Below are positions 8,768 through 17,808 of a stretch of 64,000 bases of DNA, piece after piece (position 1 is the first letter of the stretch; every line of letters begins with the position of its first letter). This DNA comes from Leptotrichia sp. OH3620_COT-345 (GTDB lineage Bacteria; Fusobacteriota; Fusobacteriia; Fusobacteriales; Leptotrichiaceae): positions 62,001-126,000 of the forward strand of contig NZ_RQYW01000003.1 in assembly GCF_003932895.1 (NCBI RefSeq). Direction: 5' to 3'. A program made the position numbers and the translations under genes. The notes beneath the pieces were generated by a model. It was not told where the DNA came from. It saw nothing but the letters and a program-made list of their open reading frames with translations, and searched no databases.

Positions 8768-10060
8768 ATGAATATTGACAATATTCTAAAAGAAATTTTC
8801 GGTTTCAGGTTTTCTGAAAGACGGAATAATATCGATGATTTAAAACTTGTATATAATTTACTTGGAAATCCATGTGAAAACAGCAAAATTATACACATTG
8901 CCGGAACAAATGGAAAAGGTTCTACTGCAACTTTTATTGAAAGTATTCTACTCGAAGCGGATTTTAATGTATGTAAATTTACATCACCCCATATTTTAAA
9001 ATATAATGAAAGAATTGTTTCAAATAAAATGATGATTTCCGATGATAAAATCATATATTTTTATAATGTGCTTTCAAATACTGTAAAGAATTTTAACAAA
9101 AATAACGATATTACTATTCGATTGAATTTTTTTGAAATAACTACATTTATAGCTTTGCTGTTTTTTGAATTACAAAATCCGGATTTTGTAATTCTGGAAG
9201 CAGGACTTGGGGGACGTCTTGACGCTACTAATATTGTAAATTCAGATATTGCAGTAATCACAAATATAACTTTCGATCATGTAGATATTCTTGGAAAGAC
9301 TTTAAAACAAATCGCTTATGAGAAAACAGGAATTATAAAAAATGGAGAATTATGTATTTTCTCTCACGATCTTCCTGAATTGAAAGAAGAAGTGGATAAA
9401 AAAACAAAAAATTCCATAAATATTATTGATAAATACAAAGATCTCAATATTAATTTGGATAAGAAAAATTATAAAACCGTCACAGAATTTGAAAATAAAA
9501 AATTTATCTTACCTTTATTTGGAAAATTTCAGGCATATAATTTTTTACTTGCTTATGAAATTGCCAAAATTTATAATATTAGTGATGAAGTTATTCAAAA
9601 AGGACTTGATTGTGTTCATTGGTCTGGAAGATTTGAATTGTTTTCACTGAACCCTGTGATTATTCTGGATGTAGCACATAACGATGATTCCATAAAAAAG
9701 CTTCTTGAAAATATAAAAGAGCTTTATGGAAAAAACGAAGTAATTATAATTACTTCATTATTACAGACAAAAGACTTTATATCAATATTCTCACAACTTG
9801 AAAGCGTAACGGACAAAATTTTTATTACTTCATTAAAAGATGCGGTTTACGGACTTACATCATTAGAAATAAGAAAAAAAATGGAAATATTAAATATTCC
9901 TACAGATAATATTATCTTTGAAGACAGTATTTCCATCGCTTATAATGAAGCTCTCAAGCTTTTAAATGATAAAAATACAAATTATAAAGCAATTATAGTT
10001 TGTGGTTCTTTTTATGAAATTTTCAAATTTAAAAATCTAATTCATAAAAAGGAAAAATAA
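8768..10060 (+). CDS. folC: Bifunctional folylpolyglutamate synthase / dihydrofolate synthase
   Basis: A 430-aa Mur-ligase-family enzyme. The ATP-binding P-loop HIAGTNGKGSTATFIES lies at residues 43-59, followed by FTSPHILKYNERI, then VILEAGLGGRLDATN and ITNITFDHVDILG, all standard FolC landmarks. It adds glutamate to dihydropteroate and to folates in the cytosol. A GAAAGTGAG site precedes the ATG. It is a single-gene transcription unit, divergent from prfA and closed by a terminator at 10117-10152. Only general FolC/FPGS function is claimed, because whether the dihydrofolate synthase activity is retained cannot be read by eye. Confidence 0.93.
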   Translation: MNIDNILKEIFGFRFSERRNNIDDLKLVYNLLGNPCENSKIIHIAGTNGKGSTATFIESILLEADFNVCKFTSPHILKYNERIVSNKMMISDDKIIYFYNVLSNTVKNFNKNNDITIRLNFFEITTFIALLFFELQNPDFVILEAGLGGRLDATNIVNSDIAVITNITFDHVDILGKTLKQIAYEKTGIIKNGELCIFSHDLPELKEEVDKKTKNSINIIDKYKDLNINLDKKNYKTVTEFENKKFILPLFGKFQAYNFLLAYEIAKIYNISDEVIQKGLDCVHWSGRFELFSLNPVIILDVAHNDDSIKKLLENIKELYGKNEVIIITSLLQTKDFISIFSQLESVTDKIFITSLKDAVYGLTSLEIRKKMEILNIPTDNIIFEDSISIAYNEALKLLNDKNTNYKAIIVCGSFYEIFKFKNLIHKKEK

Positions 10061-10360
10061 TCCTGTTTCATTAATTATAACCTGTAAAAACTTGTGTATT
10101 GTAATATTATAATCATAAAAAATGAGAGCCCCTTTCAGCCCTCATACTTTTTATGTAGACTATCACAATGACAACTTTTTTCAATATAAATATTTATTGT
10201 TTTAATGTTTAAATTTTCTGACAATGCTTGAAGCCACAAAAATATATCAATAAGTAATCTAAAAATAACGGTTCATAATTTTTTGATAATTTATTATTTT
10301 CAATTTATAAATCATTTTGAAAATCCGGTACTATAAAAATTTTCTTAAAAATTTTTTATT
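10061..10360. other. Intergenic gap after folC
   Basis: This 300-bp stretch contains the folC terminator and then featureless AT-rich sequence. I see no gene or RNA in it. Confidence 0.5.
10117..10152 (+). terminator. Rho-independent terminator of folC
   Basis: The stem ATGAG-A-GC pairs with GC-C-CTCAT with one mismatch, is flanked by an A-run on the left and ends in ACTTTTT on the right. It lies 57 bp after the folC stop. Confidence 0.75.
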
Positions 10361-10957
10361 TTAATTTTCGCCTATATAAAGTCTTTCAAATAATTTCGGA
10401 CATATTTTTCTCATTGATTTCGGAACTTTTTCGCACCATGTAAATTTTAATTTAGGATAGTCAACATCTACGTATCCTATTTTATACTTATAATTGTCAA
10501 ATTCATCAAGGTATTTTTCAAATACTTCTTCAAACATTTCTATTTTGTTTTTTTTACCGAAAGCATCTACCGCAATAAAGAAAAAATCTTCATTTTCATA
10601 AAAATCCTGAACAAATTTTTCATCAACGGAATTTTCTATATATTTTATGAGATTATCAGGATTTTTAACTACATCATTATAAATTCTTTCCCCTCGGGAA
10701 ATGAGCCATAATCTGAAAAAGTCAAAACAATCCTCACCTGTATCTCCATTTACAAGATACGAAGCACACCAAAGTTTTTCATTATATGATTCCAGCATTA
10801 TTTCATCTACTATTATTCCAAAGCTGAATATTTCTTCATTTGTTTTATCTGTAAGCATATCAGCCAAATAAGTCATTGCTTCAAAACCATCCTGATGTTT
10901 TTTTACTGCATCATCAATATACTTCCAAAAATCTTTCCTTGTCATTTTTAATTCCAT
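10361..10957 (-). CDS. DUF4240 domain-containing protein
   Basis: A 198-aa soluble protein. Its opening (DFWKYIDDAV) and central block (LWCASYLVNGDTGEDCFDFF followed by RLWLISRGERIY) match the DUF4240 family, which has no known activity. There is no signal peptide or membrane segment. The start at ATG 10957 is 12 nt from a strong AAAGGAGG site. A closer ATG at 10962 leads only to a four-codon frame, and Met5 is also possible. It lies 68 bp downstream of the YukJ-like gene and is probably co-transcribed with it. Such stand-alone DUF4240 proteins often sit among accessory or immunity-type genes, but nothing here proves that. Confidence 0.7.
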   Translation of the reverse strand: MELKMTRKDFWKYIDDAVKKHQDGFEAMTYLADMLTDKTNEEIFSFGIIVDEIMLESYNEKLWCASYLVNGDTGEDCFDFFRLWLISRGERIYNDVVKNPDNLIKYIENSVDEKFVQDFYENEDFFFIAVDAFGKKNKIEMFEEVFEKYLDEFDNYKYKIGYVDVDYPKLKFTWCEKVPKSMRKICPKLFERLYIGEN

Positions 10958-11025
10958 ATCATATTTTGACCTCCTTTCTTTTATCTTTTAGACATTTCCG
11001 TGCTATTTTTTATAATTATTAATAT

Positions 11026-11658
11026 TTATAACAATGCTTTACCTCTCTCATCAGTATTTAAAATCTGATTTGAAAATGCTATGAATATTACTACCCATTT
11101 TTCTTTTTTTTTATCATAAAAGAATATGCCACCGTCAGAAAAAGGAGCATCATTTAGTCTGTATTTCCCCGTACTCCCCTGATTCATATGAATATCATGC
11201 ATCCCTCTTTTATTTGAATACAAATTACCGAATACGAATATCTCAAAATTTTCACTGCCTATTGACTGAAATACATGTTTTTCAATTATTCCTGTCAAAA
11301 ATACATTATCTCTGTCAAGACCTTTCATATGTATCATTTTTTCAAAAGGAAAAAGTTTCATTTTTACATAATCCAAATTTAAACCCTTATGGCATTCTGT
11401 TATCCCTTTTTTCTGTATAAGCAAATTTTTCAGAACTTTTCTGTTATATGTATAATTGTTATCATAGTAAACTTGAAGATTTGAAGAATAAAATTCATCT
11501 TTTATTTCAATTATGGTTCCTATATTGATTGATATGTCATATTGTTTTATTTTTTTATTTTTCTCATTAACTTCCGCTATTATATGATAATGGGCTTTTT
11601 TGTCGAAGTCATACCATTTATCAATTACTTTCCCTCTTAAAAGTACATATTTTTCCAT
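11026..11658 (-). CDS. YukJ-like DUF2278 family protein
   Basis: A 210-aa protein with the DUF2278/YukJ hallmarks: an opening strand YVLLRGKVIDKW, a central LDYVKMKLFPF, and the C-terminal block MHDIHMNQGSTGKY followed by DGGIFFY and WVVIFIAFSNQ. The function of YukJ is unknown. The IHDIHMNQG block is the most conserved part of the family. No signal peptide or membrane segment is visible. A GGAGG site lies 4-5 nt before ATG 11658. It is the first gene of a pair with the DUF4240 gene, and the two may act together, which is an inference from spacing only. Confidence 0.72.
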   Translation of the reverse strand: MEKYVLLRGKVIDKWYDFDKKAHYHIIAEVNEKNKKIKQYDISINIGTIIEIKDEFYSSNLQVYYDNNYTYNRKVLKNLLIQKKGITECHKGLNLDYVKMKLFPFEKMIHMKGLDRDNVFLTGIIEKHVFQSIGSENFEIFVFGNLYSNKRGMHDIHMNQGSTGKYRLNDAPFSDGGIFFYDKKKEKWVVIFIAFSNQILNTDERGKALL

Positions 11659-11961
11659 TTGTCCTCCGGGTTCGGAAATATTTCAAATTTAAAATTTATA
11701 TTTATTTTATTTTTTATTTAAAATTCTTTTTCTAATATAATTATATCATATAAAATTAAAAAAACAACAATTTATATAAAAAATCATAATAATATAATTA
11801 TGGCATTTTGCTCTGAAAATTAAATTATTTATTTATAAATTTAAAAATATGTATTACTTTATATAATATAAAAAGAGATTATTTCAAAATTTTTCAAAAA
11901 ATTCCACTAAAACCTCTTTTTTCAATTACTTTTATTCATCTATTAGTTTATCTAAATATAT
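11659..11961. other. Intergenic gap between era and the YukJ-like gene
   Basis: This 303-bp AT-rich stretch holds the era terminator (11870-11922) and should hold the promoter of the YukJ/DUF4240 pair. No gene is visible. Confidence 0.5.
11870..11922 (-). terminator. Rho-independent terminator of era
   Basis: AAAAAGAGGTT pairs with AATCTCTTTTT (one G-T pair) across a loop of about 30 nt. On the minus strand the hairpin ends in a T-run 40 bp after the era stop. Confidence 0.6.
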
Positions 11962-12855
11962 TTATTTTTTATTTTTTACTTTGTAGCCCATTTCATTAAG
12001 AAATTGTTTATTTTTTCTCCACTTTTTCTTTACTTTTACCCATAACTTCAAATTTACTTTTAATTCTATAAGTGCCTCTATTTCATGTCTTGCTTCTATT
12101 CCTATTTTTTTAAGCATCAATCCTTCTTTTCCTATTATTATGCCTTTCTGGCTTTCCCTTTCCACATATATATTAACGTCATATTTTCTTATATTCTTCT
12201 TTGTTTCTACATTTATTATTTCCACTGCTACACTGTGAGGAATTTCATCTTTTGTATTATGAAGTATTTTTTCCCTTACTGTTTCCACTACAATTTTATT
12301 TACAGGTAAATCCGTGTAATAATCTTCAGGATAAAACCAGACATCATTTGATAGGTATCCTTCCGCCACTTCAAAAATTTTATGTATGCCTATGGAATAT
12401 TCAGCAGTTAAAGTTATTATATCTGAAAACTCTCCCAACTTCTCTTTTATTTCATCTATTTTTTCTTTAATCTGTTCATCATTCATTTTATCAATTTTAT
12501 TTATAACGGCTATTACAGGGGAGGTACTTTCTCTTATATGCTCATTTACAAAAATATCTCCGGTGGATATTTCTTTTGTTCCGTCAAGCATAAATATTAT
12601 TAAATCTGTATTATTTAAAGTTTCCAAAGCTATATCCGTCATATGTTCTCCTAACAGATGCTTCGGTTTATGTATTCCGGGAGTATCTACAAAAATATAC
12701 TGATTTTCTCCTATATTTACAATTCCTTTTATTTGATCTCTTGTTGTTCCTGCCTTATCCGATACAATAGCTACTTTTTCTTTTACAAGTTTATTCATCA
12801 GTGTAGATTTTCCTACATTCGGTCTTCCTACTATTGATATAAATCCTGATTTCAT
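11962..12855 (-). CDS. era: GTPase Era
   Basis: A 297-aa Era GTPase, which binds 16S rRNA and assists 30S maturation. G motifs: GRPNVGKS (residues 10-17), the switch TTRDQIKGI, DTPG followed by IHKPKHLLGEHM, and NKID. The C-terminal KH domain shows ESQKGIIIGKEGLMLKKIG and the family ending WVKVKKKWR. A GGAGG site precedes ATG 12855. It is a monocistronic unit with an extended -10 promoter just upstream. Confidence 0.95.
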   Translation of the reverse strand: MKSGFISIVGRPNVGKSTLMNKLVKEKVAIVSDKAGTTRDQIKGIVNIGENQYIFVDTPGIHKPKHLLGEHMTDIALETLNNTDLIIFMLDGTKEISTGDIFVNEHIRESTSPVIAVINKIDKMNDEQIKEKIDEIKEKLGEFSDIITLTAEYSIGIHKIFEVAEGYLSNDVWFYPEDYYTDLPVNKIVVETVREKILHNTKDEIPHSVAVEIINVETKKNIRKYDVNIYVERESQKGIIIGKEGLMLKKIGIEARHEIEALIELKVNLKLWVKVKKKWRKNKQFLNEMGYKVKNKK

Positions 12856-12885
12856 ATTTTCCTCCTGTTTTTTTCACTGTATTTA

Positions 12886-12894
12886 ATTATATCA
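12886..12894 (-). promoter_or_regulatory. Extended -10 promoter of era
   Basis: On the minus strand the sequence reads TGATATAAT, a perfect -10 box with TGn extension, about 30 bp before the era ATG. No good -35 box is seen. Confidence 0.5.
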
Positions 12895-12943
12895 CAGATA
12901 GAATTACTTTTATACAAAATTTTAACAATATCTCTCTTTTCCT

Positions 12944-12970
12944 AAAAAATCAAGAATATCCTTGTTTTTT
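12944..12970. terminator. Small terminator-like hairpin without an assigned gene
   Basis: An A-run, CAAG, a six-base loop, CTTG and a T-run form a compact bidirectional-looking terminator. No intact gene ends here, so it may be a relic of a lost gene. Confidence 0.4.
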
Positions 12971-12981
12971 GGATGTTTAAA

Positions 12982-13008
12982 TTTAAACGCTTTTGGTAAG
13001 CGCTTAAA
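12982..13008. promoter_or_regulatory. Possible LacI/CcpA-type operator palindrome
   Basis: An 11-bp inverted repeat (TTTAAACGCTT / AAGCGCTTAAA, one mismatch) encloses TTGGT. The inner 10-bp palindrome TAAGCGCTTA has the central CG typical of LacI-family operators. It lies about 365 bp before the gltS promoter, so its target is unclear. Confidence 0.3.
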
Positions 13009-13371
13009 TACAAATTATCTTTTATATATCGGTACTCTGATATTTAATCCAATATGAAAGGCATATTTTAAGAGAAAGGGCAGCATTTAAATATATCTAT
13101 ATGTTAATGTTTAATTCCCATAAATCAATTTACTTTGATATTATTAAAACTAATAATATTGGATTATATACTTTTCTTTCCTGATTGACGATGTTTTTTA
13201 AAAAGCATTTATACAGCTAAAAATAATTTTTCTATGATTATTATATATTATCAAATCAAAAAGTTTCTATCTCTTACAATATTGAAAAAATTCCTAAATA
13301 TTTATTATTCCATATTTCTTCTTAAATTTAATAATATTAAACAGTTTATTTTTATATAACATTCAATTTCC

Positions 13372-13400
13372 TTGAAAAGTTCAAAGATATATAGTATAAT
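13372..13400 (+). promoter_or_regulatory. Promoter of gltS
   Basis: TTGAAA, a 17-bp spacer and TATAAT, ending 25 bp before the first possible gltS start. Confidence 0.7.
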
Positions 13401-13425
13401 TTAAAAATATGTTTACAAAAAGGGT

Positions 13426-14667
13426 GTGATAATTATAACTATAATTAAACTTGATATGATACAAGCCATAGGATTGGCGGTTATTCTCTTAACAATAGGA
13501 AAAAAATTAAGAAATAAAGTCTATTTCTTTGAAAAATACTGTATTCCATCTCCTGTTATAGGAGGTATGATTTTTTCATTGTTCTCTTTCGGAATGAAAC
13601 AACTTAATATTGTAACTATTCAGTTTGATACTACCTTACAGATATTTTTTATGATAATGTTTTTTACAAGTGTCGGTTTTAACGCAAGTATTAAAGTTCT
13701 AAAAAAAGGAGGAAAAAAAGTTTTTATATTTCTAATTATTGCTGCAATATTATGTATTTCGCAAAATCTGGTTGCTGTCCTACTTTCAAAATTTGTAGGC
13801 CTGCATCCTCTTCTAGCTATGATGACAGGATCTACACCTATGACAGGAGGACATGGAACTTCAGCTGCAATTGCTCCTTCAATTGAAAAGCTTGGAATAA
13901 AAGGAGCTCAGACGGTTGCCATTGCCTCAGCTACCTACGGACTGCTTGTAGGTTCAATGTTAGGAGGTCCTATTGCAAATAGGCTTATAATGAAATACAA
14001 ATTGCTTCCTGAATCTGAATTGTCGAAAAAATCTGAAAAAAAAGAAAATATAGATAAAAATATTGATGAAACTCTTATAAAAAAACTTCAACCGGTTCTT
14101 GATGGAGAAAAATTTTCCCGTGCTTTTTTCCAGATATTAATTGCAATGGGGATAGGTTCCTATCTATCCTTATTAATAAATCATTTGCTACCTAAAATGC
14201 ACTTTCCTGTATATATAGGTCCTATGATCATTGCTGCCATAATAAGAAATATTTCAGATAATACGGATTTAATCAACTCTCCTATTAAAGAAATAAGCAT
14301 TTTGGAAGATGTGGCACTAAATTTATTTTTAGCAATGGCATTAATGTCTTTAAAATTATGGGAACTCATAGATCTTGCGGGACCAATGTTGATTCTGTTA
14401 CTTGCTCAAACAATCCTCATTTATCTCTACCTTAATTTTGTTACTTTCAAAGTAATGGGGTCCGATTACGATGCGGCAGTAATAGTTTCAGGTCATTGCG
14501 GTTTTGGTCTCGGAGCTACTCCTAACGGGATTTCCAATATGAAATCAGTCTGTGAGAAATATAAATATTCAAAAATAGCATTTTTTGTTATTCCTATTGT
14601 CGGTGCATTATTTATTGATTTTGTAAATGTAAGTATTATTACAACATTTATAAGCTTTTTTAAATAA
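13426..14667 (+). CDS. gltS: Sodium/glutamate symporter GltS
   Basis: A 413-aa integral membrane protein with about ten or more hydrophobic segments and the GltS landmarks: FEKYCIPSPVIGG near the N-terminus, MTGGHGTSAAIAP in the middle and the C-terminal VSGHCGFGLGATPNGISNM. The two glycine-rich re-entrant loops are the family's transport signature. It imports glutamate with Na+. The start is uncertain. GTG 13426 is nearly on top of the AGGGTGTGAT site, which matches the anti-Shine-Dalgarno at 8 of 10 bases. The next ATG is 13456, just before the first membrane helix. It is monocistronic with its own promoter and a strong terminator. Confidence 0.92.
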   Translation: MIIITIIKLDMIQAIGLAVILLTIGKKLRNKVYFFEKYCIPSPVIGGMIFSLFSFGMKQLNIVTIQFDTTLQIFFMIMFFTSVGFNASIKVLKKGGKKVFIFLIIAAILCISQNLVAVLLSKFVGLHPLLAMMTGSTPMTGGHGTSAAIAPSIEKLGIKGAQTVAIASATYGLLVGSMLGGPIANRLIMKYKLLPESELSKKSEKKENIDKNIDETLIKKLQPVLDGEKFSRAFFQILIAMGIGSYLSLLINHLLPKMHFPVYIGPMIIAAIIRNISDNTDLINSPIKEISILEDVALNLFLAMALMSLKLWELIDLAGPMLILLLAQTILIYLYLNFVTFKVMGSDYDAAVIVSGHCGFGLGATPNGISNMKSVCEKYKYSKIAFFVIPIVGALFIDFVNVSIITTFISFFK

Positions 14668-15034
14668 AAAAATTTATATTCTTAACTCTATACAGTTATA
14701 ACTTTAACTAGAATTATGATTAAAGACATTATAATGAAGTTAGTAATCTTTATATTCCAAATACTCTGAGTCTGTTATAAATTAACCATAACTTAAAATT
14801 AAAAATACGGCACTTAATTATGCCGTATTTTTTTATTTTTCATTATAACTTGTTTCACCGATTTCCTCACATATTTATTACTTTTACACTTATTAATAAT
14901 TATTGAATATCACTTAATAAACTCTAAAGATACTTGAATTATATTTTATTATTTTATAAAATCGGAAAAAGTATGAACCTACAACTTTGAAAAATATGTA
15001 TTTATTATTAAATATTGTTTTTAATTTATAATAA
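14668..15034. other. Intergenic gap between gltS and lplA (convergent genes)
   Basis: This 367-bp stretch holds the gltS terminator. The remaining 200 bp before the lplA stop is plain AT-rich sequence in which I see no gene. Confidence 0.5.
14801..14834 (+). terminator. Rho-independent terminator of gltS
   Basis: AAAATACGGCA pairs perfectly with TGCCGTATTTT around a short loop and is followed by a T-run. It also reads as a terminator from the other strand. Confidence 0.85.
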
Positions 15035-16024
15035 TTATTCAACTATAGCTTCTACTATTTCATCAAGCGAAAATCCCGCAAAATATTCTTTTATATCAAT
15101 ATCCTTAAGTTTTCCTTTTATATCCTCTGTTGTATACTTCGTATCTATAAGTTTTTCTTCAATTTCAGTTAAATCCTTAACTCCAAAAAAATCACCGTAA
15201 AATTTTATATTTTTTATTTTAGAATTTACAACATTGGCAAAAATTTGAATTTTCCCATAAGGAAATCTCTTACCTCTTGTTATATTGTATTCGGGAGATT
15301 CTCCGTAAACCCAATCCCAACTACTATGTTTTTCCAGAGAATTTTTTTTAATTATGGCCAGTTCTTCCTCATTGAATTTATATTCTTTAATTTCAGGATA
15401 ATGTTTTTTCATATATTCCATGAGTTTGTCTGCAAATTCTTTGATCGTAATTTTTTCTTTTAAATGAGGTAATATGTTTGTAACTCTGCTTCTAACTGAT
15501 TTTACTCCCTTAGATTCTATTTTATCTTTTGAGACTTTCAGAGCTTCTCCAAGTACACTTAAATCAACATTGAAAAGTAAACACCCATGATGCATCACTC
15601 TTCCTTTTATATATGCCTGGGCATTACCGCAAAACTTCTGTCCATCTATTTCCAAATCATTTCTTCCGGTAAATTCAGCTTTTACGCCTAACTCTTTTAA
15701 TGTTTCAATTACAGGTATAGAAAATTCCTTGAAGTTAAATTCTTCCCCTTTATTAGTATTGGAAATAATTGTATAGTTCAGATTATTTAAATCATGATAC
15801 ACGGCTCCGCCTCCGGAAATTCTCCTCACTACATGAATTCCATTCTTTTTTGTATATTCGGAATTTATTTCTTCAATAGTGTTCTGGTACTTTCCCACAA
15901 CGATTGTAGGCTCATTTATCCAAAGTATAAAAATCTGATCATATTCTTTTAAATTTTTAAAGCAATATTCTTCCAATGCTATATTATAAGCGGGATTATT
16001 TGAATTATTAACAACATATATCAT
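15035..16024 (-). CDS. lplA: Lipoate--protein ligase A
   Basis: A 329-aa LplA-type ligase that activates lipoate with ATP and attaches it to a lipoyl lysine. It shows the family lipoate-binding loop RRISGGGAVYHD, then LNYTII, the NDLEIDGQKFCGNAQ block with catalytic lysine, and MHHGCLLFN. The C-terminal LplA accessory domain is present. It is the last gene of the pdhA-pdhB-pdhC-lpdA operon, 21 bp after lpdA, so its natural client is the lipoyl lysine (Lys43) at the N-terminus of LpdA. This is the only lipoyl domain encoded in the operon. Confidence 0.93.
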   Translation of the reverse strand: MIYVVNNSNNPAYNIALEEYCFKNLKEYDQIFILWINEPTIVVGKYQNTIEEINSEYTKKNGIHVVRRISGGGAVYHDLNNLNYTIISNTNKGEEFNFKEFSIPVIETLKELGVKAEFTGRNDLEIDGQKFCGNAQAYIKGRVMHHGCLLFNVDLSVLGEALKVSKDKIESKGVKSVRSRVTNILPHLKEKITIKEFADKLMEYMKKHYPEIKEYKFNEEELAIIKKNSLEKHSSWDWVYGESPEYNITRGKRFPYGKIQIFANVVNSKIKNIKFYGDFFGVKDLTEIEEKLIDTKYTTEDIKGKLKDIDIKEYFAGFSLDEIVEAIVE

Positions 16025-16045
16025 TATTTTCAGACCCTTTCATTA

Positions 16046-17788
16046 TTATTTCTTTTTAGGCAAATGTACAGCTTCTCCCAGAGTATCGGCACATGCTTCA
16101 AACAATGCTTCTGAATATGTAGGATGTCCGTGTATTGTCTTTATTACTTCATCTACAGTAATTTCCATTGCCATTAAAGATGAAGCTTCGTTTATAATTT
16201 CAGCAGCACATTGACCTACAATGTGAACACCTAATATTTCTCCATATTTTTTATCCGCAATTACTTTGACAAATCCTGTAGTATCTCCTGAAGCCAACGC
16301 TCTTCCGTTTCCAACAAAAGCAAACTTACCTACATTTATGTCATATTTTTCTTTTGCCTGTTCTTCAGTCAATCCGACCATTCCTACTTCAGGAATTGTA
16401 TAAATTGCTGACGGAGTTGTTTCAAGTTTTATTTCTCTGTGATTTCCAAGTATTGCATTTTCAGCTGCAACTTCTCCCATTCTAAATGCGGCATGAGCCA
16501 ACATTTTTATTCCGTTTATATCTCCCGGAGCATATATTCCTTTTACACTTGTTTCCATAAATTTATCAACTTTAATTTTTCCACGTTCCATTTCAAGTTC
16601 AATTTCACCTACTGCTTCCAAATCAGGAACTCTTCCTATGGAAAGCAATGCTTTTTCAGCCACTATATCTTCTTTTCCTTCAACTTTAACAACTAATTTG
16701 TCTCCCTGATCGACAATTTCATTTATTTTTGAAGATGTCAATATTTTCATTCCTTTTTTTTCTAAAGCTTTTCTTAGAGTTTCAGAAGCTTCCCTATCTA
16801 CTCCGGGAACTATTCTATCCATCATTTCCACTACTGTCACTTTACTTCCAAATGAAAGGTATACCTGACCCAGTTCTATTCCTACAACTCCTCCTCCAAT
16901 TACTACAAGGGACTTTGGAATTTCCTTTAAATCAAGAATATCATCACTTGTAAGAACTTTTTTACTTTCTATCCCCGGTACATTTACCGTTCCTACTTTT
17001 GAACCTCCTGCAAGGATTATTTTATCAGTTCTCAATACTTTTTCGCCATTTATTACTACATCTTTATCTTTATTGATTTTTCCTATTCCTTTAAATATTT
17101 TTATTTCATTACTTTTAAGTAGACCCTGTACTCCATTTGTCAAAGTTTTAACAATTTCATTTTTCAGATTTACCACTTTCGGCATATCTATTTTGAAGTT
17201 TTCATTTTCAAGAATTATACCTCTTTTTGCGGATATTTCTATCCCTTCTATTATTTCAGCATTTTTTAAAAATGTTTTTGTAGGTATACATCCTCTGTTC
17301 AGACATGTTCCTCCAAGCTCACTTTTTTCAACAACTGCTACTTTTCCTCCCAATTGTGCCGCTCTTATTGCTGCGACATATCCTGCAGGTCCTCCTCCGA
17401 TTACTACAATGTCAAATTCATCTTCACCTTTCTGTGCTGCAACTTTCGGTTTTTCTTCTATCTCCGCTTTTGCTTCAGTCTGTACGGATTCTGATTTTTC
17501 AACTGAAGGAGTACTTTCTTCTGCATTTGTATCTTCAGGTATTGCTTCCCCTTCTGCTCCTATATATCCGATAATTTGTGTAACAGGAACCGTTTCACCT
17601 TCATTTTTCAATATTTTGATTAAATATCCCGATTCTTCCGCTTCCAGTTCCATACTTGTCTTATCTGTCATAATTTCAAGTAATATTTCTCCGGCTTCAA
17701 CTTTTTCACCTTCTTTTTTGTTCCACTTTATTATTTGCCCTTCCGTCATATCTATACCGGCCTTAGGCATTATAATTTCCGTTGCCAT
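16046..17788 (-). CDS. lpdA: Dihydrolipoamide dehydrogenase (E3) with N-terminal lipoyl domain
   Basis: A 580-aa fusion. Residues 1-77 are a biotinyl/lipoyl domain with the lipoylated lysine in EIMTDKTSMELE (Lys43). An Ala/Glu/Ser-rich linker follows (about 78-120), then a full E3 flavoprotein: FAD motif IVVIGGGPAGYVAA, redox disulfide GGTCLNRGCIPTK, NAD motif VVIGGGVVGIELG, and the C-terminal dimer-interface HGHPTYSEA with its catalytic histidine. E3 reoxidises dihydrolipoamide to make NADH. E3 proteins with a lipoyl domain are known, for example in streptococcal acetoin/pyruvate complexes. Here it appears to supply the only swinging arm, because the E2 next door has none. A GGAAGTGAG site lies before ATG 17788. 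Confidence 0.95.
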   Translation of the reverse strand: MATEIIMPKAGIDMTEGQIIKWNKKEGEKVEAGEILLEIMTDKTSMELEAEESGYLIKILKNEGETVPVTQIIGYIGAEGEAIPEDTNAEESTPSVEKSESVQTEAKAEIEEKPKVAAQKGEDEFDIVVIGGGPAGYVAAIRAAQLGGKVAVVEKSELGGTCLNRGCIPTKTFLKNAEIIEGIEISAKRGIILENENFKIDMPKVVNLKNEIVKTLTNGVQGLLKSNEIKIFKGIGKINKDKDVVINGEKVLRTDKIILAGGSKVGTVNVPGIESKKVLTSDDILDLKEIPKSLVVIGGGVVGIELGQVYLSFGSKVTVVEMMDRIVPGVDREASETLRKALEKKGMKILTSSKINEIVDQGDKLVVKVEGKEDIVAEKALLSIGRVPDLEAVGEIELEMERGKIKVDKFMETSVKGIYAPGDINGIKMLAHAAFRMGEVAAENAILGNHREIKLETTPSAIYTIPEVGMVGLTEEQAKEKYDINVGKFAFVGNGRALASGDTTGFVKVIADKKYGEILGVHIVGQCAAEIINEASSLMAMEITVDEVIKTIHGHPTYSEALFEACADTLGEAVHLPKKK

Positions 17789-17808
17789 TCAACTCACTTC
17801 CTTTTCGT

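Larger units (their letters stand above)
12856..13371. other. Long intergenic gap between era and gltS
   Basis: This 516-bp gap, before the gltS promoter, contains the era promoter, a small hairpin with flanking A- and T-runs (12944-12970) and a LacI-type palindrome (12982-13008). The rest, 13010-13370, may include decayed coding sequence on the minus strand (a short frame near 13060-13120), but no family was recognised. Confidence 0.45.
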
